This document shows positions 1 to 5,872 of a stretch of DNA of 12,689 nucleotides, in pieces. Position 1 is the first letter of the stretch, and each line of letters starts with the position of its first letter. Source of the DNA: Nitrososphaeraceae archaeon (GTDB lineage: Archaea; Thermoproteota; Nitrososphaeria; Nitrososphaerales; Nitrososphaeraceae); NCBI GenBank assembly GCA_025937665.1, contig JAICQW010000035.1, positions 1 to 12,689 on the forward strand, in the 5' to 3' direction. The position numbers and the translations under genes were made by a program. Under the pieces are notes generated by a model. That model was not told the origin of the DNA. It searched no databases and was given only the letters and a program-made list of their open reading frames with translations.

Positions 1-26
1 TGATTAAGACAGGTGAATTACTACAC

Positions 27-41
27 CCTTTTCTTTTTTTA
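27..41 (+). terminator. pyrimidine/T-rich tract, possible terminator of a gene left of the window
   Basis: A run of C and T ending in seven consecutive T lies at the left edge on the plus strand. Archaeal RNA polymerase terminates at T-rich tracts, so this could end a plus-strand transcript entering from outside. No gene for it is visible, so the call is weak. Confidence 0.25.
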
Positions 42-86
42 AGATTGTTTAAAAGTTTAATCCTTATGATGATAACATCCAAACAA

Positions 87-797
87 CTAGATATTATTCA
101 ATAATTTTAAATTTTCATATGATTCCCTAAGTTTTATATATAGATCTTTTACTGCCGGTTCCAACAATGCAAAAGATAGGTAGAAATCTTCAGCTTCTCG
201 CAAATATCTCTTAATTTTGTTATTCACTAGATTTCCATCTAATTTTGGCATATTGCTAATGAATTTCATATTATTTTCTCTATCTACCAATTTTATGACT
301 TTCATATCATAGTCAGCAGAGCTCAATCCTTTGCAGTAATCATGAAATCTAGCCAATTGCCTTTCTTCATCATTAATACCAGGGTAGTTTTCAAGAGGTT
401 TTATCTTTAGATCCATACAAATCTCGTAGACCCTAATACCAAATCTATACTTGAGATAAGCATCAAAACCATATTCTTTTGTCTTGTACAGATCAAGTAT
501 TCTGTCGTTATCCTCCATCACATCATGTAATATCGATGAGACTATTTCGACACTAGTAATATTACGATTTACTGTGAGATAGTGTTTGACTATATCCCTT
601 GTAACAGGCCATATATGAGTTTCAAGAAACGGTGACTGATTGTCTTCCCGTTTAATGCCACTATGAATCTCGGTCGATACATCCATAGCTGTGATAATAT
701 AATCATCAATCCTTATTCCATTTTTGGTAAGGAAATTCTCTAGCTCTTCCCTCCTCAGAAAATCCTGATTCTTCATATTTATAATTGAAACTTGCAC
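87..797 (-). CDS. stand-alone RelA/SpoT-type HD-domain hydrolase (Mesh1/SAH-like)
   Basis: A 236-residue soluble protein. The order of motifs matches the hydrolase half of RelA/SpoT proteins: His61, the pair His91-Asp92 in SSILHDVMEDND, the following Glu95-Asp96 (the 'ED' pair of (p)ppGpp hydrolases), and Asp172 in KLVDRENNMKF, equivalent to KLADRLHNM. These residues bind the metal and the nucleotide 3'-pyrophosphate in that family. There is no synthetase, TGS or ACT domain, so the size fits Mesh1-like small alarmone hydrolases. The known role is removal of the 3'-pyrophosphate from (p)ppGpp. In an archaeon the true substrate is uncertain and could be another phosphorylated nucleotide (inference). 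The start is GTG, because a TATA-like box at 817-826 sits about 25 bases upstream and fits leaderless initiation there. An in-frame ATG seven codons later lacks such a box. A distant HD phosphohydrolase is the alternative. Confidence 0.72.
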   Translation of the reverse strand: MQVSIINMKNQDFLRREELENFLTKNGIRIDDYIITAMDVSTEIHSGIKREDNQSPFLETHIWPVTRDIVKHYLTVNRNITSVEIVSSILHDVMEDNDRILDLYKTKEYGFDAYLKYRFGIRVYEICMDLKIKPLENYPGINDEERQLARFHDYCKGLSSADYDMKVIKLVDRENNMKFISNMPKLDGNLVNNKIKRYLREAEDFYLSFALLEPAVKDLYIKLRESYENLKLLNNI

Positions 798-816
798 AAC
801 AAAAGGGTTTCTTCGA

Positions 817-826
817 GATAATTAAA
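817..826 (-). promoter_or_regulatory. TATA-like box of the HD hydrolase gene
   Basis: On the minus strand this reads TTTAATTATC, centred about 25 bases before the GTG at 797. That is archaeal TATA/TFB spacing for a leaderless transcript. No Shine-Dalgarno is seen. Confidence 0.45.
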
Positions 827-914
827 GAATTTACTTGTATACATAATTATAATATTAATTATCAGGGTCGTAATTAGCGGCTTTTGCGTCATAATCTTTT
901 CTTAAATCACTTTT

Positions 915-1190
915 TTATTTCTTATTCATAGCATCAATTGCCCTCTTTTTTTCCTCATTTAGTTCATCGAGTGAAACACTATTTGCCAAAATAATAGTGG
1001 CACCATCAATTTCGCCCTCTGTAAATATGGCTGCATATTCAGTTGAAGATAAAACTTTGATTACAGAATCGTCCTTGGGTAGCTTTAGTTCTAACTCCCT
1101 TAAGGGTATGACAGACCCATAATTATCAATATCAAGTTCAACAACTTTTATTTTGTTTCCTTCAATTATCTTGTCTACCTTTACTAACAA
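915..1190 (-). CDS. hypothetical small protein
   Basis: A 91-residue acidic, soluble protein that I do not recognise. It has no cysteines, no membrane segment and no evident catalytic motif. The first two thirds alternate short hydrophobic stretches (VDKIIEGNKIKVVELDID, VIKVLSS, GATIILAN) as expected of a beta-rich fold. The last 20 residues look like a charged helix (LDELNEEKKRAIDAMNKK). The only start that keeps the whole frame is TTG at 1190, because the frame has a stop three codons upstream and an ATG at 1197 is in another frame. A TATA-like box 24 bases before that TTG supports a leaderless mRNA. It lies downstream of nothing on its strand and is followed by the HD hydrolase after a gap with its own promoter, so it is probably a single unit. 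Confidence 0.6.
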   Translation of the reverse strand: MLVKVDKIIEGNKIKVVELDIDNYGSVIPLRELELKLPKDDSVIKVLSSTEYAAIFTEGEIDGATIILANSVSLDELNEEKKRAIDAMNKK

Positions 1191-1197
1191 GACGCAT

Positions 1198-1569
1198 TAT
1201 CCACCGAAGTATTATACATCATCCAGCTACTTAGGTATTTACGCTACTTGGCTCCCAGATCAAACAGAAAATGTTCAAAAGAGCTAATTCATAATACGTT
1301 CCGACTTGATCAAATGCTTTTTTTGAAATAGTTCTAATATTGTAATTTGGTAACTAGTATGTTCAGGAATCAGTTTTTCAATTAAATACAAGTTCTCTTT
1401 TGTTATTAATAAATTCTTATGGATAATCTTATTAATGATATTTGTTCTATATCATCTAATGATTAATAAGATACGTGAGCAGAATATCGTGCTTCTACTC
1501 CCCATGATAGTAACTTTAAACACTGTATTTGTTTCTGGATTTATTGATCTTGACACTAGTGGGTTGTTT
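1198..1569. other. stretch without a secure gene
   Basis: No confident gene. On plus, 1435-1569 is open in the frame of the downstream zinc-ribbon gene and could be an N-terminal extension with one hydrophobic segment. On minus, 1284 to about 1450 is open for some 55 codons and ends in HLIKSERIMN, but it has no ATG and only one internal TTG. It may be a relic or chance. TATA-like sequences at 1404-1412 and about 1539-1545 face plus. Confidence 0.35.
1211..1217 (-). promoter_or_regulatory. TATA-like box before the 91-aa gene
   Basis: The minus strand reads GTATAAT, centred 24 bases before the TTG at 1190. It supports both the unusual TTG start and leaderless transcription. Confidence 0.45.
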
Positions 1570-1785
1570 ATGTCAAATTCTATTAATCTTCGTGAAGGTG
1601 GAAAGACAAAATCATCAGGATTACCCACTAGTCATTGGTGCAGAAAATGTTCATCTGACTCATTTTCTCTGGAAGATACAGTTCAAGTTACACCTGAATC
1701 TAGTAAACCAACATTATGTGAAATATATGTATGCGACGACTGCGGCCAGAAAATTGAATATTGGAAATATTTCGAAGGAACCTAG
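1570..1785 (+). CDS. small zinc-ribbon protein
   Basis: A 71-residue protein with two CxxC knuckles, WCRKC near residue 25 and CDDCG near residue 57, about 30 residues apart, plus one extra cysteine just before the second knuckle (PTLCEIYVCDDCG). This arrangement is a classic zinc ribbon. The protein could bind nucleic acid or a protein partner, but nothing points to a specific role. The ATG at 1570 is preferred because a TATA-like box (about 1539-1545) lies 28 bases upstream, fitting leaderless initiation. The same frame is open back to an ATG at 1435, which also has a TATA-like box upstream (about 1404). That longer form would add 45 residues including a hydrophobic stretch around VLLLPMIVTLNTVFVSGF, making a membrane-anchored zinc ribbon. 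The two cannot be separated by eye. It converges on the broken sensor kinase. Confidence 0.6.
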   Translation: MSNSINLREGGKTKSSGLPTSHWCRKCSSDSFSLEDTVQVTPESSKPTLCEIYVCDDCGQKIEYWKYFEGT

Positions 1786-1876
1786 CCTACCTGAATTTTT
1801 TCTTTGGTCCACTAGTATTGCAGGAATTGTCATTTGAATTGTAAATTGTCTATCATGGATAATACATTGATATCAT

Positions 1877-2812
1877 CTAGTAATTACAAAATTTAGAATA
1901 ACTAATAAATTTCCTGCTATCCAGATATAATATTGTACTTGTGATAGTTGCCAGAAATTTAATCGGTGCTTTTAGGTCAACAATTGTATCATTTAATTGC
2001 TTATTAATTAATTCATATGTTTCTATTCGCTGATGGAATTTAGATAACTGTTGGTATAGCTCCTGTTGCCTCCAAATTAACTCAAATATGGTAACGAAAG
2101 AAATAACGGTTGATCTTATAGAAGAAAACATTGATACACCTATCGCTTCATATGAGGTTCTTTTATTATCATCTTTCAATCCAACAAACAAGAGAAATTT
2201 TCTATCAACTAGTAAAAAGGAGGCCTTAATTCTTTAGGATACATCAAGATTCATGATGTTAATGTCAATTCATCTTTCATCTTTTTTGAAACTGAATCAA
2301 TGTGATCATCAAATGGAGTAAGGATTCTTATTCTTAATTTATCGTTATTTTTTTTCAATTGTTGTAATTTCGGTAATATTCCCATGCGTTCTTGTCTGTG
2401 GAAAGCATTTGAGGTTGAAAACAGTCCTAAAATTTCATTTTCTGTTAACCAAGCCAATTTAAATGCAAGTTCTTGAACCTCTGAAGGGTCTCTTATGATT
2501 TGACAGACCTGATTTTCAATTTTCTCAGCCTCTTTCTTGATAGTATCCAGTTCATGTTCCCCTAGAACATATCTCTTCAAATTAGAATCGTAACGTATTG
2601 TTCTCCGATACTAATGGACTTGAATTCTTGGCCATATAGGTTTGCCAGTTTCTTGAAAATGGTGATACAAGCTGGGAATCAAAAAGGTATCTCTCTCGAT
2701 CGACTGTTTCTTCAATTGATGCGTCATTTTTCAGTATTTTACCACATAATGCACAAGTATCGCTGTCATGGAAACTTTTGTTTTCTGGGAGATCGTTAAT
2801 GCCATCGAACAA
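1877..2812 (-). pseudogene. broken sensor histidine kinase (TRASH-like N-terminus, sensor domain, truncated HisKA)
   Basis: Three reading frames give consecutive pieces of one thaumarchaeal-type sensor kinase. From the N-terminus: CALCGKIL then RERYLFDS in one frame; ACITIFKKLANLYGQEFKSI continuing in the next frame (shift near 2672-2676), together a TRASH-like metal-binding segment; then NLKRYVLGEHELDTIKKEAE in a third frame (shift near 2590), running through LGLFSTSNAFHRQERMGILP and KLRIRILTPFDD, the sensor region; then, after another shift near 2270 and a TAA stop at 2234-2236, FLLVDRKFLLFVGLKDDN and the helix STVISFVTIFELIWRQQELY leading into the dimerisation helix. Where the phospho-acceptor His is expected (HELRTP in the family) the text reads VDLKAPIKF, so the His is missing. 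The ATPase domain is absent. A faint continuation (LLDDINVLSMIDNLQFK) runs in another frame to about 1830. No working kinase can be made from this. Confidence 0.8.
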
Positions 2813-3045
2813 CTGTCTACTAATTCTATAGACTTTTTTATAGGTTTAACGAAATAATTGAAGAATTATTAAAATTATTCATCGAATTTTATATGATTTA
2901 TACAAAAAACTTAATTTACAGTTTTAATAATATACGAAATATTCGATTATTTGGCTGACTCTACATTCTATATTCTACGTGATTGAGGTCGACTAATGTT
3001 CTAATTTTTTTTACTAGATGATTTCAAAAAACTGACTATTTGTTG

Positions 3046-3055
3046 TAAGTATATT
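3046..3055 (+). promoter_or_regulatory. TATA-like box before the 84-aa gene
   Basis: TAAGTATATT is centred about 23-25 bases before the ATG at 3073, consistent with a leaderless transcript. Confidence 0.4.
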
Positions 3056-3072
3056 TCTGTTCTCTTAAGTGC

Positions 3073-3327
3073 ATGGCATTAGCCTCAATTCAAGAAAACG
3101 AAACGACAACAAGTCAACCAGTAAATCAGGTTCACGCAAGCGTAACTAACCAGGGTTTTACTGTTGGACAAAGTTGGGGAGCTTTGAGAAAAGCTTGGAA
3201 AGGGTATCGAATCGCAAAAGTACAAAGCGATGATACCAAAATGACAGAGTATGCAAACAAGATCAGGAAAATTCAGGGTGAATTAAACATCGCCGTATCG
3301 TCATTCCCTAATTTGGGAATCTCCTAA
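3073..3327 (+). CDS. hypothetical small soluble protein
   Basis: An 84-residue protein of unknown function. The first 30 residues are polar and probably disordered (rich in Thr, Gln, Asn, Ser). Residues 30-75 look like a compact helical unit with basic and aromatic character (GQSWGALRKAWKGYRIAKVQ, then TEYANKIRKIQGELNIAV). It has no cysteines and no membrane segment. A short basic helical pair of this kind could bind DNA or a partner protein, but that is only inference. It has a TATA-like box at leaderless spacing and its own hairpin-plus-T-tract at the 3' end, so it is monocistronic. The codon pattern and clean 3' end make it likely to be real. Confidence 0.65.
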   Translation: MALASIQENETTTSQPVNQVHASVTNQGFTVGQSWGALRKAWKGYRIAKVQSDDTKMTEYANKIRKIQGELNIAVSSFPNLGIS

Positions 3328-3340
3328 ATTTTTTTCTTTT
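3303..3340 (+). terminator. hairpin plus T-tract terminator
   Basis: A perfect 6-bp stem, ATTCCC (3303-3308) with GGGAAT (3315-3320) around a 6-base loop, overlaps the last codons of the 84-aa gene. It is followed by a T-rich tract at 3329-3340 just after the stop codon. The layout resembles an intrinsic terminator and would separate this gene from the channel gene downstream. Confidence 0.6.
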
Positions 3341-3395
3341 AATACATTAAGAACGGGAGTATTTATTAACCTCCTAGCATTCATATATTTAGTTC

Positions 3396-3402
3396 AGGAG
3401 GG
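3396..3402 (+). promoter_or_regulatory. strong Shine-Dalgarno of the channel gene
   Basis: AGGAGGG ends nine bases before the ATG at 3412. It is the only strong Shine-Dalgarno I see before a gene in this window, where most genes look leaderless. CCTCCT at 3371-3376 could pair with it if the transcript begins upstream of 3371. Confidence 0.65.
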
Positions 3403-3411
3403 TATGTATTT

Positions 3412-3765
3412 ATGAGTAACAACAATTCAAAATCTTTTACACAAGAATTTTTTGGATTTCTTAAAACTTTTGGTATTATTGGACTAGCTATTGCATTTGT
3501 CATAGGTTTAGCAGCATCCAGACTAGTAACATCACTAGTTCAAGATATTGTTAATCCAACAGTAGGTCTATTTCTTCCAGCGTCTCTAGAAAAAATGTCT
3601 GCGAATGTTACCACTCTTTCCGGAGGCACTTCAGAGTTCAAATATGGAGACCTAATTGCCAATATAATTGATTTTGTCATAATCGCATTGATTGTATTTA
3701 TCGCTTATAAGTTCCTAAAAAGGCACAAACTAATAGAAGATAAGACAGAAGCTGAATCTAAATAA
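3412..3765 (+). CDS. mscL: MscL-like large-conductance mechanosensitive channel
   Basis: A 117-residue two-helix membrane protein in the MscL mould: a short amphipathic N-terminus (SFTQEFFGFLKTF), TM1 at about residues 20-45 with the small-residue-rich pattern GLAIAFVIGLAASRLVTSLV followed by QDIVNPTVGLF (compare ADIIMPPLGLL in bacterial MscL), a periplasmic-type loop at 55-78, YGDLIANIIDF leading into TM2 at about 82-103, and a charged cytoplasmic tail. MscL forms a pentameric pore that opens under membrane tension to release solutes during hypo-osmotic shock. The length is slightly shorter than the usual 130-140 residues, mostly in the C-terminal bundle. The start is fixed by a strong Shine-Dalgarno. 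A hairpin and T-run follow the gene. Confidence in the family is high. The symbol is by similarity. Confidence 0.88.
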   Translation: MSNNNSKSFTQEFFGFLKTFGIIGLAIAFVIGLAASRLVTSLVQDIVNPTVGLFLPASLEKMSANVTTLSGGTSEFKYGDLIANIIDFVIIALIVFIAYKFLKRHKLIEDKTEAESK

Positions 3766-3825
3766 TTTTCGTTCCCAAATCCTAGTTATGTTCACTTGTG
3801 TAATAATATATTACTACAATAAATA

Positions 3826-3847
3826 ACATCATCATTTTTTTTGATGT
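3826..3847 (+). terminator. hairpin with T-run between convergent genes
   Basis: ACATCA (3826-3831) pairs with TGATGT (3842-3847) around a T-rich loop. A second AT-rich stem, GTAATA with TATTAC, lies at 3800-3814. They sit about 35-80 bases after the channel gene and probably end its transcript. Confidence 0.4.
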
Positions 3848-3916
3848 ACACAGCTCTGATTATTAAAAGGAAAATTTTCAAATATGATATTTAATGCAAC
3901 CTTCCTACTAATTCAT

Positions 3917-4171
3917 TTATCCTTCAAGCAAAGAATCAATCTTTCTATTCAATTCCAAGATCTTTTCAAGCAATTTTTCATGCCGTTCTTCAGCCTGCTT
4001 TATCTTTTCAAGCAATTTTTCATTATATTTTTCTAAATGTTCTATTCGATTCAACGTATAATCTTGCTTGTCAGAAGTCTTCTTTTGTGTGTTGAAAATC
4101 AACCAACTAATAATTACGCCTATAATTGCTCCAATTAAGATTCCTAAATAAGTACTGGACGCGTTTGTCAT
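3917..4171 (-). CDS. one-TM membrane protein with C-terminal coiled coil
   Basis: An 84-residue protein. After a short polar N-terminus (MTNASSTYLG) comes one TM helix (ILIGAIIGVIISWLIF), then a basic stop-transfer patch (NTQKKTSDK), then a highly charged heptad-like helix to the end. Inside that helix EKLLEKI recurs (EKLLEKIKQ, EKLLEKILE), and the DNA for it shows matching direct repeats (TCAAGCAATTTTTCAT on plus near 3966 and 4009). It looks like a membrane-tethered oligomerising rod, but the role is unknown. The frame also allows TTG at 4177. ATG at 4171 is preferred because a GTATAC box at 4198-4203 lies about 28-30 bases upstream. The promoter region is a 19-bp tandem repeat. Confidence 0.62.
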   Translation of the reverse strand: MTNASSTYLGILIGAIIGVIISWLIFNTQKKTSDKQDYTLNRIEHLEKYNEKLLEKIKQAEERHEKLLEKILELNRKIDSLLEG

Positions 4172-4194
4172 GTCCAAGCAATTTGGAGATAGTT

Positions 4195-4232
4195 CCGGTA
4201 TACAACCCCATATCCGGTATACAACCCCATAT
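4195..4232. repeat. 19-bp perfect tandem repeat in the promoter of the coiled-coil gene
   Basis: Two identical 19-base units, CCGGTATACAACCCCATAT, lie back to back (4195-4213 and 4214-4232). A diverged third copy may follow at 4233-4250 (TATCAACC-ACAT core). Each unit contains the palindrome GTATAC. The copy nearest the gene places it at about -28 relative to the ATG at 4171, where a TATA box should be. The unit may therefore be a duplicated promoter element or operator. Confidence 0.8.
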
Positions 4233-4340
4233 CTGAGTTATCAACCACATGATTTTAGATTATAATAATACCTATTAATCCATTAATAAAGATGGTAATA
4301 TAGTTCCTAATATTCTGATTTCTGAATAGTGACGTGACGT

Positions 4341-4569
4341 ATGCAAATAAAACGAGAAAAACTGGTCTAATTTCAGAGAATCATTAAATTCAGATTTAAC
4401 CAGACAGATTTACGAACGATGTCTTAATCGGTTTTTACTCTACTGTGATTCAGACCTAGAATCTATGGAAAAATTAGAACCACAAAAGATAACAAACCTG
4501 AGATGGGATTTACCTACTAGCCTAGTAAACCCCACCTATCTGACAGACAACTTACACTTAATGATCTAA
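4341..4569 (+). pseudogene. N-terminal relic of a tyrosine recombinase/integrase
   Basis: The plus frame from 4351 reads NWSNFRESLNSDLTRQIYER followed by CLNRFLLYCDSDLESMEKLE and PQKITNL. This has the spacing and residues of the SAM-like core-binding domain at the start of archaeal XerA-type integrases (pattern W..F..S..S..T...Y...L..FL.Y...D...L....P..I). The start would be the ATG at 4341 (MQIKREK), one frameshift away near 4357. The resemblance stops sharply at about 4500. The next 22 codons to the TAA at 4567 look unrelated, and there is no catalytic domain (R..HxxR..Y). It is therefore a dead fragment left by a past mobile element. Identification is by recalled pattern only, and a chance open frame is possible. 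Confidence 0.5.
4501..4541. repeat. imperfect inverted repeat at the integrase breakpoint
   Basis: The left arm (4501-4520) carries AGAT, GGG, TTTAC and TAG. The right arm (4521-4541), read on the other strand, carries the same blocks in order (AGAT, GGGG, TTTAC, TAG) with small gaps. It begins exactly where the integrase-like frame stops matching. It could be a hairpin RNA, a recombination scar or an element end. Confidence 0.4.
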
Positions 4570-4731
4570 AGGACAATAAATTATAATAATGTGGATCGAT
4601 GGGGTTTTGATCCCAGAATTCTATGAATCCCCACCGGCGGTTATAAGGTGAGTTCGTTTGCGTAATTTGCTTATACACAATAAATTATTTTAAAAATTCA
4701 AACCTTTTACATAAAATTAATTGGACTATTT
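4570..4731. other. non-coding stretch with G/C-rich patch
   Basis: No gene is supported. Around 4592-4640 a GC-richer patch stands out from AT-rich surroundings (GTGG, GGGGTTTTGATCCC, CCCCACCGGCGG) and can fold through GGGG/CCCC pairings. The GGGGTTTTGATCCC part faintly recalls a tRNA T-arm, but no acceptor, D or anticodon arms fit. I do not call an RNA gene. Confidence 0.35.
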
Positions 4732-5028
4732 CTAATCCATTTTTTCTTCTGTCTTTTCTTTTTGGTATTCGCTATCTATATCCTTGTCAGGATCTTCGAC
4801 TTTATTTGCGACTGCTTTTGCACTGGCTTTAACCTTATCTCCTGCATCCTCCAATTCTTCCCCTGCATCGTTATATTCACTGTTTTTCGTTTCTTCAACA
4901 CCTTCTCCAGTGTCATCAACTGCCTCCTTAATTCCCTGTGCAGTGCCTTCAACTACTCCTGCTGTGCCACCAATTACTTCCTTAAATCCCTTTTTTACTT
5001 TATCAAAAGCGTCTTCTTCTTCAGTCAT
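4732..5028 (-). CDS. acidic LEA-like/CsbD-like hydrophilic protein
   Basis: A 98-residue, very hydrophilic, strongly acidic protein without Cys or Trp. It is rich in Glu, Asp, Lys, Gly and Ala, with amphipathic repeats such as DKVKKGFKEVIGGTAGVVEG, AQGIKEAVDDTGEGVEETK and DAGDKVKASAKAVANKVEDP. The style is that of late-embryogenesis-abundant or CsbD-like stress proteins, which are disordered in water and are thought to protect proteins and membranes during drying or osmotic stress. That function is inferred from composition only. The ATG at 5028 has a TATA-like box 25 bases upstream (5047-5057). It diverges from the Lrp-like regulator, with 162 bases between them, so control by that neighbour is possible. 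Confidence 0.68.
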   Translation of the reverse strand: MTEEEDAFDKVKKGFKEVIGGTAGVVEGTAQGIKEAVDDTGEGVEETKNSEYNDAGEELEDAGDKVKASAKAVANKVEDPDKDIDSEYQKEKTEEKMD

Positions 5029-5046
5029 GATAAACTTACTACAACA

Positions 5047-5057
5047 AGTTATTTAAC
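5047..5057 (-). promoter_or_regulatory. TATA-like box of the LEA-like gene
   Basis: GTTAAATAACT on minus is centred 25 bases before the ATG at 5028, at leaderless spacing. Confidence 0.45.
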
Positions 5058-5161
5058 GCTTCAAACGTTGTATGAAGTTACAAAAAATTACTATTTCTGG
5101 TAACCCGAATCACTTAAAACGTTTCTAATATGTTGATTTTATTATTTTTTACTTTGAGGTA

Positions 5162-5172
5162 TATATAATATA
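5162..5172 (+). promoter_or_regulatory. TATA box of the Lrp-like regulator
   Basis: TATATAATATA is centred 25 bases before the ATG at 5191. It is the most canonical TATA box in the window and implies an mRNA starting at or next to the start codon. Confidence 0.6.
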
Positions 5173-5190
5173 TTTCCCAAAGAACACTAC

Positions 5191-5691
5191 ATGGAAAAGT
5201 GTTCTCATGAAACTAAACAATATTATAGATTATCAGAATTGGATAGGAAACTATTAAAAATTTTGTTAACACCCAAAGCACAGTCAAAATCTACTCTGAG
5301 CATTTCAGAAGAGTTAGGAGTACCTCTTAGCACAATTAGAAGACGGCGAAAACTATTGGAAAGCAAATTTCTAAAAATGGTCTATGTGCTAGACATTGAG
5401 AAATTTGGCTGGAGACGTGTTGACTTCTTCATTTCAATAAAAAAGGGGTTGGTTGACTCTGTTGCCCAAAAATTGCTTGAACATAATAATGTGACTTATG
5501 TCGGCAAGAGTATAGGGGAGCATACCATTGATTTAAGAGTTGAAACGATTCTGAAGGATAATGTGCTTTTGCTTGACCTGCTTGAGGAAATAAAAGGTAT
5601 GGACGGAGTAAATGAAGTTGTCTGGAGTGAAATCATAAGTGTCGTTGGAAGAAAAATTTCAATTCCCACATCGATCATAGATGAAATTTGA
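5191..5691 (+). CDS. Lrp/AsnC-like winged-helix transcription regulator
   Basis: A 166-residue protein. Residues about 14-60 form a winged helix-turn-helix: LSELDRKLLKILLTPKAQSK, then the HTH STLSISEELGVPLSTIRRRR with the recognition helix followed by KLLESKFL, typical of Lrp/AsnC and related archaeal regulators. The C-terminal part (about 62-166) has the alternating beta-alpha pattern of a ligand-sensing or dimerising domain (RVDFFISIKKGLVDSVAQKL, HNNVTYVGKSIGEHTIDLRV, LEEIKGMDGVNEVVWSEIIS), resembling the RAM domain in layout, including the 'VGKSIGEHTIDL' strand pair. Such proteins bind DNA as dimers or octamers and often control themselves or a neighbour. It diverges from the LEA-like gene. 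The ligand is unknown. Soil thaumarchaea carry many such paralogues. Confidence 0.8.
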   Translation: MEKCSHETKQYYRLSELDRKLLKILLTPKAQSKSTLSISEELGVPLSTIRRRRKLLESKFLKMVYVLDIEKFGWRRVDFFISIKKGLVDSVAQKLLEHNNVTYVGKSIGEHTIDLRVETILKDNVLLLDLLEEIKGMDGVNEVVWSEIISVVGRKISIPTSIIDEI

Positions 5692-5839
5692 GTTACAATA
5701 TTGGATGTAACCAGTTAAATAGACTTTGAGACGAAATGATCTTTCTTTACTATTCATTAGAAATACTAGTCAATTAAACCACAATGTGGTAAATAGCAAC
5801 AACAAATATCCACTGTTGTAAATCAACATTCTAGATCTG

Positions 5840-5848
5840 CATAATTTA
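5840..5848 (+). promoter_or_regulatory. TATA-like box before the GTG-started 105-aa gene
   Basis: CATAATTTA is centred 28 bases before the GTG at 5873. A second TATATA at 5861-5866 is too close to serve that start. Confidence 0.35.
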
Positions 5849-5872
5849 AGCAAGTTAAGGTATATACAATTA

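Noticed and set aside
1284..1450. Minus-strand stretch open for about 55 codons ending HLIKSERIMN
   Set aside because: It has no ATG or GTG start, only an internal TTG. It may be a relic of a small regulator, but nothing supports it.
1529..1837. Plus open frame overlapping the zinc-ribbon gene
   Set aside because: It is a +1 shadow of the frame with paired CxxC motifs and has no features of its own.
4592..4640. Degenerate tRNA 3' end (T-arm-like GGGGTTTTGATCCC)
   Set aside because: The T-loop lacks the TTC, only three T-stem pairs form, and no acceptor, anticodon or D arm can be fitted.
4762..5103. Two plus-strand open frames opposite the LEA-like gene
   Set aside because: One is artificially Phe/Cys-rich and one Ser/Pro/Thr-rich, as expected from the complement of an acidic low-complexity gene.
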